Source: Actinomycetota bacterium (GTDB lineage Bacteria > Actinomycetota > Actinomycetes > Propionibacteriales > Propionibacteriaceae). Taken from it: 58,160 nucleotides of DNA. The position numbers were made by a program, and so were the translations under genes. How positions within the stretch are numbered: the stretch's first letter is position 1; each line of letters opens with the position of its first letter. The notes beneath the pieces were generated by a model that searched no databases, was not told the DNA's origin, and worked only from the letters and a program-made list of their open reading frames with translations. The stretch spans positions 1 to 58,160 of the forward strand of contig JAIUOT010000061.1 in the NCBI GenBank assembly GCA_020161015.1. The letters are read 5' to 3'. This document shows, one piece after another, positions 33,942 to 41,889 of the stretch.

Positions 33942-36900
33942 CGCTCGGGCCCGGCGGGTGGAGTCAGTGGTGCGAGTCCACCCGCCGAGGTTCGGTCGGG
34001 GCTGAGCTGGGTGTTCGGTCGGGTGTCCTTCTTGAAACGCAAGCGATCGGGATGGGCGGCGCCTGTGCTGATTCCGAGGTGGTCAGCGAGCATTGTGTGG
34101 AGTTCGGAACTCGAGCGTCCCGTGGCGCCCGCCAGGTCGACAAGCGCGCTGGTCCAGCGGGTCGGGTTCGCAACTCCAACGATCCGTATGGCGTGCTCGA
34201 TACCCTCGCGGCCAGCGCGCTCAACGATGGCCGCCGCTATCAGGACCTGGCTCAGTGGAGCAGACGCGCGCAGTGCGCTGAACAGCGCCTGCGACCGTTC
34301 TAGCGCGACCAAGTCGGCGGGATCGGTGTCTTCCGGCAGGGTGGCGTGTAGTGGGTCGAGGCCGAGCTCGGAAAGGATCCAGTAGTCGCGCTCGGCCGCT
34401 GCCTGGCCGGCCTTGTCGCTATCAGTAGCGACGACGGGTAGCTCGGTGTAGCGGCGCAACTCGCGGGCTTGCTCGCGGGTCAGGGCGGTGCCGAGCGCCG
34501 CGACGCCGACATACTCGCCGCGGGTTGCGATGGTGACTGCGATGGCATCCATGGGGCCTTCGACCAGGACGGGCCGTCCGCCGCGGAGCAGGCTCGGGGC
34601 GTGGCCGTAGAGCTGGGCCCCTTTGTGGAAGAGCGGGGTCTCGGGCGTGTTCAGGTACTTGGGTCCGGCGGTGTCGTCGGCGTCGGGGTGGCGGCGGGCG
34701 ATGAAGCCGAGGATCTGTCCGTTGTGGCTGATCGGGAAGACGACGCGGTTGCGGAAGCGGTCGATGAGGTTGCCGGTGGAGGCAACCTTGGCGACGCCGG
34801 CGAGGATCATTTCGTGGTCGGAGACGCCTTCGCGGCGGAGGTGGTTGACCAGTGACGTCCAGCCGGCGGGGGCGTACCCGGGTCGGTAGCCGGGGTCGCC
34901 GGCTAGGTCGGTGTGGAGGCGTCCGACGAGGTAGTCGCGTGCCCACGAATCCGCGAACCGGGTCTCGTAGAACCGGGTGGTGAGTTCGTTGACGTGGGCG
35001 AGGCTTTCGGGGGTGATGCCCGCTTCCCGCCAGGCGTCCCGGCGGTTGAGCTGTTCGGTCAGCTCGGCCTGGGTGAGTTCGGGCTCGTCTCGTTTGGCGC
35101 GGATTATGGCCTCGATCTGGAGGATCGCCCAGGCGTCATCGACGACCTCGACCTCGTCCGCAGGAGTGTCCGCATTCGCGGCCAGCGGCTGTTCGGGTTC
35201 GGGCGCCCAGAGGGTGTCGATGTGGTCTTCGTGGTCGGGGTTGGTGAGCATGGTCGTCCGCCAAACCAGGGCTTGAGCCTCGTCCATGTCGTTGGCCGCA
35301 ATCGGGCTGAGCAACTGGTCGAGAGCCCAGCCGCGTGCCGTCGCATGATCGAGTGCGGTGACCAGCGCCGGCCACCAGGTCGAGGCGCGCAGCTGGTCTG
35401 CTCGCTTGGGGCCGACGATCGTCACGAAGTCGGCCGTCCATGGGGCGGGCGTCGCGTCGGCGGTTGCGGCGGCGACGGCCGGTTCGAGGTGCCGGTTGAT
35501 GCGCCACCAAAGGGCTGCGGCGGCGTGGTCGTCCGGGAGGGCACCCTCAGCGGCCGCCGAGGCGAGCAGTCCGGTCGCGTCGATGCCGGCGCTGGTCAGC
35601 CGGGCGAGTTGTCGGGCGAGGGTCGCGACGTACGGGTCCTTGTCGATGGCGGGGCTGATGGTGGCGAACAGCGGCATCCACTCGGCCAAGGCCGGGTTGC
35701 GGTCGGTGGCGAGTTGCTTGTCGAGCCAAGTCTGGTGGCGGGCCGCCGCGGCGGCGAACTGGGGCTCCCCGGTGGGTCGCAGGTCGCTGTCAGGGACGGC
35801 CATCGCGGCCCGCCAGACGGCAACCTCGGCCAGCAGCGAGGTAGAGGGACGAGGCCCGTCGCCAACCCATACGGGCGTCTTGAGTGCCTCGATCGCTCGA
35901 GTTCGTACCTCCTCGGCGAGGGTGGTGACGAGGGCTGCGCGCCCGGCGAGGTAGGTTCCCCACTTCGGATCAGTGGCGAGACCCTTGGGGATTCCGGGCA
36001 GCCACGGCAGCGGTCCGGTCGGCGCGCGGCGGGTGGCGTCGAGGCGCCAGTCGAGGACGGCGGCGGCATCGCGGGCGTCCTTCAGCGACCGTCGGGCGAG
36101 GGCTTCGTTGAGGGCGAGCAACGGGTCGACGCCGACTGCGTTGAGCAGGAGCAGGTGGGTGCGCAGGGTCGGCCAGGCAGGTTCGAACATGATCCACGAC
36201 AGGCCGGTCTCGGCGATGGCGTCGATGCGGGCGATGACCTCTGGGTCGGCGGTCTGTTCGGTCGCGACCAGCAGCGCGTCGGAGTAGGCGGCGGTCGCCT
36301 CGCCAAGGCGGACGGTCGGGTCAGCCTGCTGAGCGATCGCGGTCGAGGCCGAAACGGACGCTTCGTCGCGGGTGAGGATGCGGGTCAGCAGGTCTGTCGG
36401 GGTGGGCGGGATGACCGTGTCGGGGTCTACCAAGCTGTGGGGATCGCCGTCCCCGACGTTGGCGAGGTAGATGTGGTTCGCGGTGCGTCCGCGGGTCACC
36501 ATCGTGTACAGCTGCTGGCGGGATTCGCTGCCGGTCACGAGGCCGTGCATGGCGTCGGTAGTGACGCCCTGGGCGCCGTGCACGGTGGTGGCATACCCGA
36601 GTTCGACCGATTCGGCGACGTAGTCGGCGGGCAGCGTCACGATGCGTCGATGGGTGTTGTGCTGGGCAGTGAGCCGACCGCCGGCGCCGACCTTGAGGAC
36701 GGTCCAGCGGTCGCCGTTCTTTACCCAGTCCGTCCGGCTGACCCGCAAGCGGCGGTCGTTCGTGCGGGTGATGATCGTGTCGCCGATCGAGGCGAGATTG
36801 CCGTCGGCGAGCGCCACCTCGCGTCGGGGCCGCTCGTCACCGAGCCGGTGCGCGCGGGCCTTCTCATTGAGCTGGGCAACCAGCTCGTGGGTGGGCGCGA

Positions 36901-39271
36901 GCATGATCGCGTCCAGACCTTCAGCCCGATCTGCCTTCCAGGAGTCGAACACTTCGCGGGTGAGTCCGTCGAGGTCGCCGATGTGGACGCGTCCGTTGTC
37001 GAGATAGAACCCGAGCGACTCGGGCCGCCCGTCACGCAGCGCGAGGGACGCGTTGCCTTCGGCCGGGTCGGAGAACCGGAGCAGCTCGTTGAGGTGGACG
37101 GCGCCGTGCTGGGCTGCGATGTCGCGGAGCACTCCGCCGGCGGCTATCGCGCCGAGCTGCTGGTCGTCCCCGATGAGCCGCACGCTGCCGCCCCGCTTCA
37201 GGATGAAGTCAATGGCAGTGCCGAGACTGAGGGTGTCGGCGGTGCCAGCCTCGTCGATGATCACCAGCGTTCTCGGTCCGACAGAGCCCGCCCATTTGGG
37301 TAGGTCGTTGTGCTCGATCGACCACACGAGCTTGGCCAGGGTGTCGGTGTGGGCCTCGATCTGGGAGCGCAGCTGCGCTGCTGCCGCGGCGGCTGGCGAT
37401 AGGCCGAGCACCTGCCCAACGCTCTGCCGCCAGGCCCGCGCGAGGGTTGCCATCGCGGTGGTCTTTCCCGATCCCGCGGGTGCGATTCCCAGTTGGACGC
37501 GAGCGCCCGAAGTCGCCATCGCCCGCACCATCGCAGCCTGTCCGGCGTTCAACGTGAGCCCGTTGGCGACCGACTCCAGCAGCGCCACGTCGACCGCCTG
37601 GCCGGGGATGCGGCGGCCGTCCGCGCGTCCCGCAGCGGACACGATCCTCTGCTCGGCCTCCACGATTCGACGTGACGTGAAGAGCTTCGCCTCCGCAACG
37701 GAGTAGACGCTGCTGCCGTCGACTCGGCGGAGTTCCTCGGGCTCCTCGATGCCCTTGTCTCGCGGCTCGATGGCGACAGCGTGCCGATCCAGGGCTGTTC
37801 TGGTGAGCCAGTCCGCGGCCTTCTCAAGCTGGTCGGGACGAAGGCCGGTGGTGCGCAACTGGCGCTTGGCTTCGGCGTGAACGTGCCAGTACTGCCACAC
37901 CGCACGGTCCGCCTCGACGGTGGCGATGATCTGCCGCGCGGTGTCGCGGTACCACTGGTGGTTGGGCAGCGCCGGACCCCTGGCTGTGGGCCGAAGCGAC
38001 GTTGCCACCATGGCATCCACTGCCTGTGGACCACCGAGGATGTGACCGGCCTCGCCACGCCAGGTCGCACGTTGCTCGGCGAGGGTTCGCGGCTCGTGCT
38101 TTGCCTGCCGCGTCTCGGCCCATGCCTGGTCGGTGAGGTTGGTCATCTCGATTGCAGTGGGGGTGCGTTGGTGGATTCGCTGGAACTCCTCGGCCAGCTC
38201 GGACGCGCGGCTCTTGATGCTGCGGCGCCGCGAGGACCACCGCTCGATCAGCCGCGGGTCGACGCCGACGACCTCACGCACCGGACGCTTACCCTCGGGC
38301 GCTGGACGGGCGGCGAACACGAGCCCAAGGTCGGTGCCGAGGTGGCGCTCCAAGGCCGTGTTGTACGTCTCCGAGGCCGCGACGATGGCCTTCAGCAGGA
38401 TGCGTCCGTCGATGGAGCGCCAGCGGCCGTCGAGGGTCTGGACCTTGTTCGCGACCGCGACGTGGGTGTGCAGGTCGGGGTCGCCAGCCCGCGAGTCACG
38501 GTGGGTGAACGCGGTTCCGACCAAGCCTGTCACGTCGACCTGGCGGACGCCGTTGCGCCCGAGGCGGGTGTAGAGCGCGTGGTCCTCGATGTAGCGCAGT
38601 GCGTCAGCGATCGCCTTCTGGTGTGCGCGCTCGATCACCGCGGCGACCGAAGGATCCGCCAGCGCCCACAGCGCAGAGACCGACTTCACCGGCGAGAACG
38701 TCAGGTCGAACCCGGCCACGGCGGTCGTCTTGGGCCGCGACAGGCGTGCCACGAGGCCGGCCAGTTCGCGGGCATCCTGGGGTTCGCGTCCGAACTCGGT
38801 CTGGAAGAACTCCCTCGCGACCTCGGTTCGGATGCGTCCTCGCTCCTCGCGCGGGAGGGCAGCGCTTGGGGCAGCGCCGATGGAGCCGTTGTAGGCGGCG
38901 AATCGCTTGGCGACTTCGAGCCGGAACGGGCTCACGTCCGGGGAGTAGACCCGGTACGGATCACCCAGGTTGATCGCGTTGGCGAAGTCCTTCGCTTCGG
39001 CGTCCGGCGGCAGTGCGGCCTGTCGCTGGGCTGCCAGCGGGTGGTGGCCACTGCCGAACAGTGCCTTCATCTGTTCGGCTGTCACAGGGTCGCCTGCGTT
39101 GAGGCCCTCAATGCCGGCCACGCCGCGCCCGACCCACACACCGGGGGTCTCGCCCTTGGCGGTGTAGTACGACGCGAGCGTCAGGTGCCCCTTCTCGGTG
39201 GAGTCCATGGCAGCCACCTGCCGGGTCAGGTAGTCGTACCCCGACCCGGCGGTGAGCTTCTTGGCCTCCAT
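33938..39271 (-). CDS. MobF relaxase-helicase with C-terminal Toprim (primase-like) domain
   Basis: A 1777-residue protein that should nick oriT, unwind the transferred strand and possibly prime its copy. Residues 1-400 form a TrwC relaxase: N-terminal tyrosines (GSGYDYL and LASYYTAKGE) and the metal site HRDSRAGDPDLHTHVAV near 254. The helicase has Walker A IAPAGSGKTTAMAT near 594 and RecD2-like motifs (LVIIDEAGTADTLSL; ATTVHGAQGVTTDAM). After about 400 helical residues, the last 350 hold a DnaG-like region: Toprim LVEGPMDAIAVTI near 1567 and VVATDSDKAGQAAAE near 1617. ATG 39271 is chosen because motif copy 5 ends just before it and homologues start M-x3-KLTAGSGYDYL. It is much longer than TrwC (966 residues). 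Confidence 0.9.
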   Translation of the reverse strand: MEAKKLTAGSGYDYLTRQVAAMDSTEKGHLTLASYYTAKGETPGVWVGRGVAGIEGLNAGDPVTAEQMKALFGSGHHPLAAQRQAALPPDAEAKDFANAINLGDPYRVYSPDVSPFRLEVAKRFAAYNGSIGAAPSAALPREERGRIRTEVAREFFQTEFGREPQDARELAGLVARLSRPKTTAVAGFDLTFSPVKSVSALWALADPSVAAVIERAHQKAIADALRYIEDHALYTRLGRNGVRQVDVTGLVGTAFTHRDSRAGDPDLHTHVAVANKVQTLDGRWRSIDGRILLKAIVAASETYNTALERHLGTDLGLVFAARPAPEGKRPVREVVGVDPRLIERWSSRRRSIKSRASELAEEFQRIHQRTPTAIEMTNLTDQAWAETRQAKHEPRTLAEQRATWRGEAGHILGGPQAVDAMVATSLRPTARGPALPNHQWYRDTARQIIATVEADRAVWQYWHVHAEAKRQLRTTGLRPDQLEKAADWLTRTALDRHAVAIEPRDKGIEEPEELRRVDGSSVYSVAEAKLFTSRRIVEAEQRIVSAAGRADGRRIPGQAVDVALLESVANGLTLNAGQAAMVRAMATSGARVQLGIAPAGSGKTTAMATLARAWRQSVGQVLGLSPAAAAAAQLRSQIEAHTDTLAKLVWSIEHNDLPKWAGSVGPRTLVIIDEAGTADTLSLGTAIDFILKRGGSVRLIGDDQQLGAIAAGGVLRDIAAQHGAVHLNELLRFSDPAEGNASLALRDGRPESLGFYLDNGRVHIGDLDGLTREVFDSWKADRAEGLDAIMLAPTHELVAQLNEKARAHRLGDERPRREVALADGNLASIGDTIITRTNDRRLRVSRTDWVKNGDRWTVLKVGAGGRLTAQHNTHRRIVTLPADYVAESVELGYATTVHGAQGVTTDAMHGLVTGSESRQQLYTMVTRGRTANHIYLANVGDGDPHSLVDPDTVIPPTPTDLLTRILTRDEASVSASTAIAQQADPTVRLGEATAAYSDALLVATEQTADPEVIARIDAIAETGLSWIMFEPAWPTLRTHLLLLNAVGVDPLLALNEALARRSLKDARDAAAVLDWRLDATRRAPTGPLPWLPGIPKGLATDPKWGTYLAGRAALVTTLAEEVRTRAIEALKTPVWVGDGPRPSTSLLAEVAVWRAAMAVPDSDLRPTGEPQFAAAAARHQTWLDKQLATDRNPALAEWMPLFATISPAIDKDPYVATLARQLARLTSAGIDATGLLASAAAEGALPDDHAAAALWWRINRHLEPAVAAATADATPAPWTADFVTIVGPKRADQLRASTWWPALVTALDHATARGWALDQLLSPIAANDMDEAQALVWRTTMLTNPDHEDHIDTLWAPEPEQPLAANADTPADEVEVVDDAWAILQIEAIIRAKRDEPELTQAELTEQLNRRDAWREAGITPESLAHVNELTTRFYETRFADSWARDYLVGRLHTDLAGDPGYRPGYAPAGWTSLVNHLRREGVSDHEMILAGVAKVASTGNLIDRFRNRVVFPISHNGQILGFIARRHPDADDTAGPKYLNTPETPLFHKGAQLYGHAPSLLRGGRPVLVEGPMDAIAVTIATRGEYVGVAALGTALTREQARELRRYTELPVVATDSDKAGQAAAERDYWILSELGLDPLHATLPEDTDPADLVALERSQALFSALRASAPLSQVLIAAAIVERAGREGIEHAIRIVGVANPTRWTSALVDLAGATGRSSSELHTMLADHLGISTGAAHPDRLRFKKDTRPNTQLSPDRTSAGGLAPLTPPAGPER

Positions 39272-39273
39272 CA

Positions 39274-39310
39274 CGCCAACTGAAGCGACGCGCACCCGCT
39301 GCAAGGACAC
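39274..39310 (-). promoter_or_regulatory. Bipartite transfer-regulon motif, copy 5 (relaxase)
   Basis: On the minus strand GTGTCCTTG, 15 nt, GCTTCAGTTGGCG, ending 2 nt before the relaxase ATG at 39271. No ribosome site is visible, so if this is a promoter the mRNA would be leaderless. Confidence 0.72.
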
Positions 39311-39484
39311 GCTTCGATCGAGGGCTCCGAGGCCGGATTTCACTGGGGACATTGGCCGTGCACATCGCAGCTTGTCAGCGCGATTTCTGGACCCGGGACC
39401 GACGATGCAGGAGGTGCCTTGGACATCTGCGCTTGGTGGATGGGGCGAGGGAGGAGGGGTCAGGGAGGGTCGGTCTGGGTGTCG

Positions 39485-39522
39485 GTGTCCTTGGAGACGG
39501 GTGGGTCTGCTTCAGGTGGGCG
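39485..39522 (+). promoter_or_regulatory. Bipartite transfer-regulon motif, copy 6
   Basis: GTGTCCTTG, 15 nt, then GCTTCAGGTGGGCG: a perfect match to the consensus, 61 nt upstream of the ATG at 39584. Confidence 0.8.
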
Positions 39523-39583
39523 AAGTGGCGGTCCTGACTGGTGGACGGGCTGCCGGGCGGAACCGATCAAGGAGGGCTCTGAC

Positions 39584-39961
39584 ATGAGTGACCGATGGGA
39601 CGTCGAGATCGCGGCCGAGTCGGCGTACGAAGCGATCCGCAGCATCAATCACGAGACGATCTTCGTGCCGCGCGGGATCCCGGCACCGGTGGTGTACCGC
39701 GTGCTCGGCGAGCTGAAGTCCGCCGGCGGCTACGGACTCAACCAGGCGCTCAACCAGCTGGCCCGCGGACTCGAGCACTCGCTGGACCACTACGACGTCG
39801 TCGAGGACGACGGCCGCAACCCCAACGAGTCCGTGCTGGAGGCAGCCGAGGCACTCGGGCAGGCCGCTGACCTGGCCAACCAGGTCGGCCGCCTCCTCGA
39901 CCGCGCCCAGTCGGCGATCGCCAGGCAGGGCTACCGCACCACGTCCGCCATCTCGAGCTGA
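39584..39961 (+). CDS. Uncharacterised helical protein 1 of the leading region
   Basis: A 125-residue soluble protein (RWDVEIAAESAYEAIRSINH... GYGLNQALNQLARGLEHSLD) predicted mostly helical. AAGGAGGGC is placed 9 nt before the ATG. No known domain. It has its own motif copy 6 and faces away from the relaxase. The amphipathic helices would suit a relaxosome or regulatory accessory; this is only positional inference. Confidence 0.7.
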   Translation: MSDRWDVEIAAESAYEAIRSINHETIFVPRGIPAPVVYRVLGELKSAGGYGLNQALNQLARGLEHSLDHYDVVEDDGRNPNESVLEAAEALGQAADLANQVGRLLDRAQSAIARQGYRTTSAISS

Positions 39962-39972
39962 CGTCCCTTCGG

Positions 39973-40010
39973 GTGTCCTTGGCAACGCCTCCTTCCGCTT
40001 CAGGTGGCAG
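39973..40010 (+). promoter_or_regulatory. Bipartite transfer-regulon motif, copy 7
   Basis: GTGTCCTTG, 15 nt, then GCTTCAGGTGGCAG, 30 nt upstream of the ATG at 40041 and 11 nt after the preceding stop. The flanks CCTTCC (39991-39996) and GGAAGG (40010-40015) can pair, but other copies do not share this, which favours a DNA rather than an RNA element. Confidence 0.75.
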
Positions 40011-40040
40011 GAAGGCAACGAAGCAGAAGGAGCACGTGCC

Positions 40041-40367
40041 ATGGAGTCCAAGCAGACAGTTCGGCAGGCGGCCAGGAAGGCCGCGTATCAGATGCAGCAG
40101 CGGCGCCGCGAGGAGGAGCAGAAGCGGGAGCGGCGGCTCACCTCGATCGCAGTCAAGCTGATGGTCGCGCTGCGGGAGAGGGACGACGCCGAGACCAGGG
40201 CCCGCGACGCGATCCGCGCGATGGAGGCCGAGGGCCTCGACATCGCGGCGATTGTCCGGTGGAGCGATGGCGAACTCGACGCCAAGGAGGCCGGCCGGCT
40301 GCGGGACTTCGCCCCCCGCTACAACGAGCAGCCCACCGAGCCGGCCAAGACCGGGAGCCGACCATGA
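40041..40367 (+). CDS. Uncharacterised basic coiled-coil protein
   Basis: A 108-residue protein with a strongly basic, heptad-like N-terminal half (AARKAAYQMQQRRREEEQKR) and an acidic C-terminal half. It may bind DNA or RNA. AGAAGGAGCACGTGCC precedes the ATG. It heads a 3-gene operon after motif copy 7 and overlaps the next gene by 4 bp. Confidence 0.65.
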   Translation: MESKQTVRQAARKAAYQMQQRRREEEQKRERRLTSIAVKLMVALRERDDAETRARDAIRAMEAEGLDIAAIVRWSDGELDAKEAGRLRDFAPRYNEQPTEPAKTGSRP

Positions 40368-40684
40368 GGCTCAACGGCACGCTCGGCGCGGAGGGCTACC
40401 GGACCCTGTGGCAGGCAACAGTCATCATCCTTGGGGTCGTACTCGAGCAGACCAGGGTTCGGGCCGACGGGATCATCGAACCTGTCGACTTCGCCGACTT
40501 CCTCGCCTCTGCCCTTGCCGCGGTCGCGGCAAACGCGGGAAGCGTCGAGCGGCTGACCGCGGGACGTCCTGGCTCGTGGGAGTCATCGCTGGTCAACCAG
40601 CTGGTGTGTGGGACGGTCGGCCACGACCCTGCCGACCTCGCACGTCACCGCACCGATGCCGATCGCGACGGAGTCCCCGGATGA
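40364..40684 (+). CDS. Uncharacterised small protein
   Basis: A 106-residue protein (MRLNGTLGAEGYRTLWQATV... DFADFLASALAAVAANAGSV) with alternating helices and no recognised motif. It is coupled by 4-bp overlaps to the genes on both sides, so it is very likely expressed. Confidence 0.65.
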   Translation: MRLNGTLGAEGYRTLWQATVIILGVVLEQTRVRADGIIEPVDFADFLASALAAVAANAGSVERLTAGRPGSWESSLVNQLVCGTVGHDPADLARHRTDADRDGVPG

Positions 40685-41535
40685 TCAGCTGGACGCCGGT
40701 CAAGCGCCGCCACCAGCCGGGTACACCGACCGAACGCGCCTGGGCTGCGCTGTTGTGGGCTGGGGTCGTCCTGCCCGAGGTCGCCATCAGCGCCGTGATC
40801 TGGCTGGTGATCCTTGCGCTCGTCCCAGATGCCGTGGCGTGGGCCATCCTAATAGTGGGCGCAACGCTGTCAGTTGTCCTGGCGACCGGGTGGGCGCGCT
40901 GGGCGGCGACTCGCGTGTTCTTCGGCGGGCGCCGGCTGACCACCGAGCAAGCGAGCGAACTCATGCTGCCGCTCGCCCTTGCCGGGACGTTCTGTGATGT
41001 CAGTGGGATCGAACTCGGCGTCGTTCGCAAGGGTGATGTGCCAGTCCTGATCGGGCCGCGGACGATCCTTCTTGATCCGGACACGCTCGCCGACCTCGCA
41101 GCTGGCGAGCTGGACGAGACCGGCTTCGTCATCGACCTCGCACACTTCGTGATGGCGCTGAGGCTTGGCTACTCCCGCTTCGAGCTGCTGCGCGACCTGT
41201 GGTGCCTGCCCGTCGACACGCTCCGCCGGATCGGCGAGCATCTCGGGCCGCTGCTCCGCCGCTACCCGCTGGTCTGGGCGCTGTGGCGTCTTCGCTTCAT
41301 CGTCGGGATCGCCGCCGTCGTCAGGTGCGCGATGGACGGCGCCCTGCCGATCGGTCTCGCCGCCGGCGGAATCATCGCTGCCAGCTACGCGCTGCCCCGC
41401 ATCCAGCACGCCTGGAACGTCCACCTGATGGCCATGGCGCGGGTCTCCGTGCTGCGTGGCTTCGACGCCGCCACCGCGGGCGCCGACGCCATCCTCGGCG
41501 GGGCCGAGCCACCTGACCCGAGGACCTCCGAGTAG
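40681..41535 (+). CDS. Uncharacterised polytopic membrane protein
   Basis: A 284-residue protein with two N-terminal spans (EVAISAVIWLVILALVPDAV; WAILIVGATLSVVLATGWAR), a central soluble domain (GTFCDVSGIELGVVRKGDVP) and further hydrophobic segments near residues 205-240. The position of DLAHFVMALRLGY after LAAGELDETG recalls membrane metalloproteases, but no HExxH is present. Last gene of the operon starting at 40041. Function unknown. Confidence 0.65.
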   Translation: MISWTPVKRRHQPGTPTERAWAALLWAGVVLPEVAISAVIWLVILALVPDAVAWAILIVGATLSVVLATGWARWAATRVFFGGRRLTTEQASELMLPLALAGTFCDVSGIELGVVRKGDVPVLIGPRTILLDPDTLADLAAGELDETGFVIDLAHFVMALRLGYSRFELLRDLWCLPVDTLRRIGEHLGPLLRRYPLVWALWRLRFIVGIAAVVRCAMDGALPIGLAAGGIIAASYALPRIQHAWNVHLMAMARVSVLRGFDAATAGADAILGGAEPPDPRTSE

Positions 41536-41539
41536 CCCC

Positions 41540-41577
41540 GTGTCCTTGCAGACACCCTCGCCTGCTTCAGGTGGGCG
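41540..41577 (+). promoter_or_regulatory. Bipartite transfer-regulon motif, copy 8
   Basis: GTGTCCTTG, 15 nt, then GCTTCAGGTGGGCG: a perfect copy, 4 nt after the preceding stop and 18 nt before the ATG at 41596. GGGGG just after it may serve as a ribosome site. Confidence 0.8.
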
Positions 41578-41595
41578 AAAGGGGGTCTCACCACA

Positions 41596-41889
41596 ATGAC
41601 CAACTCTGAGTCGGCCAGCCTCGCGTACGGGCACCTCCGCAACGCCGCCTGGCACTACCTGTCGATCGACGACACCGCCGGCGATTCGCTCTTCCTCGGC
41701 GCCGCCTGCCTGGACGTCGAGGACGCCTTCGAACGCGCCGAGGTCATCCCGGCACTCGTCGACGACGAGGGATCCGCCGAGGGCGCGATCAAGGCCGCGC
41801 TCCTGTCCCTCGAGGACGGGCGCGGGCCACTCGTGCCGGCGCTCCGTCAGGCGCTGGCCGACCTGGCTGTCCGGGCGGGTGTGCAATGA
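41596..41889 (+). CDS. Uncharacterised small acidic protein
   Basis: A 97-residue protein (SESASLAYGHLRNAAWHYLS... VIPALVDDEGSAEGAIKAAL), helical, with no known domain. First gene after motif copy 8; its stop overlaps the next ATG by 4 bp. Confidence 0.65.
   Translation: MTNSESASLAYGHLRNAAWHYLSIDDTAGDSLFLGAACLDVEDAFERAEVIPALVDDEGSAEGAIKAALLSLEDGRGPLVPALRQALADLAVRAGVQ

Larger units (their letters stand above)
39272..39583. other. Divergent gap by the relaxase, candidate oriT
   Basis: This 312-bp gap holds two outward-facing bipartite motifs: copy 5 on the minus strand at 39274-39310 and copy 6 on the plus strand at 39485-39522. The 174 bp between them show no gene. Conjugative origins usually lie beside the relaxase gene, so oriT may be here, but I could not identify a convincing nic site or inverted repeat. 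Confidence 0.4.

Noticed and set aside
34913-37303. A 796-codon open frame on the plus strand
   Set aside because: It lies wholly antisense to the relaxase gene, has no ribosome site or domain, and arises from high GC content at third positions.
4391-41577. Reading the bipartite motif as a structured RNA
   Set aside because: Some copies can form a stem (CCTTCC/GGAAGG in copy 7) but others cannot; no pairing is common to all, while the spacing is invariant, which fits a DNA element better.
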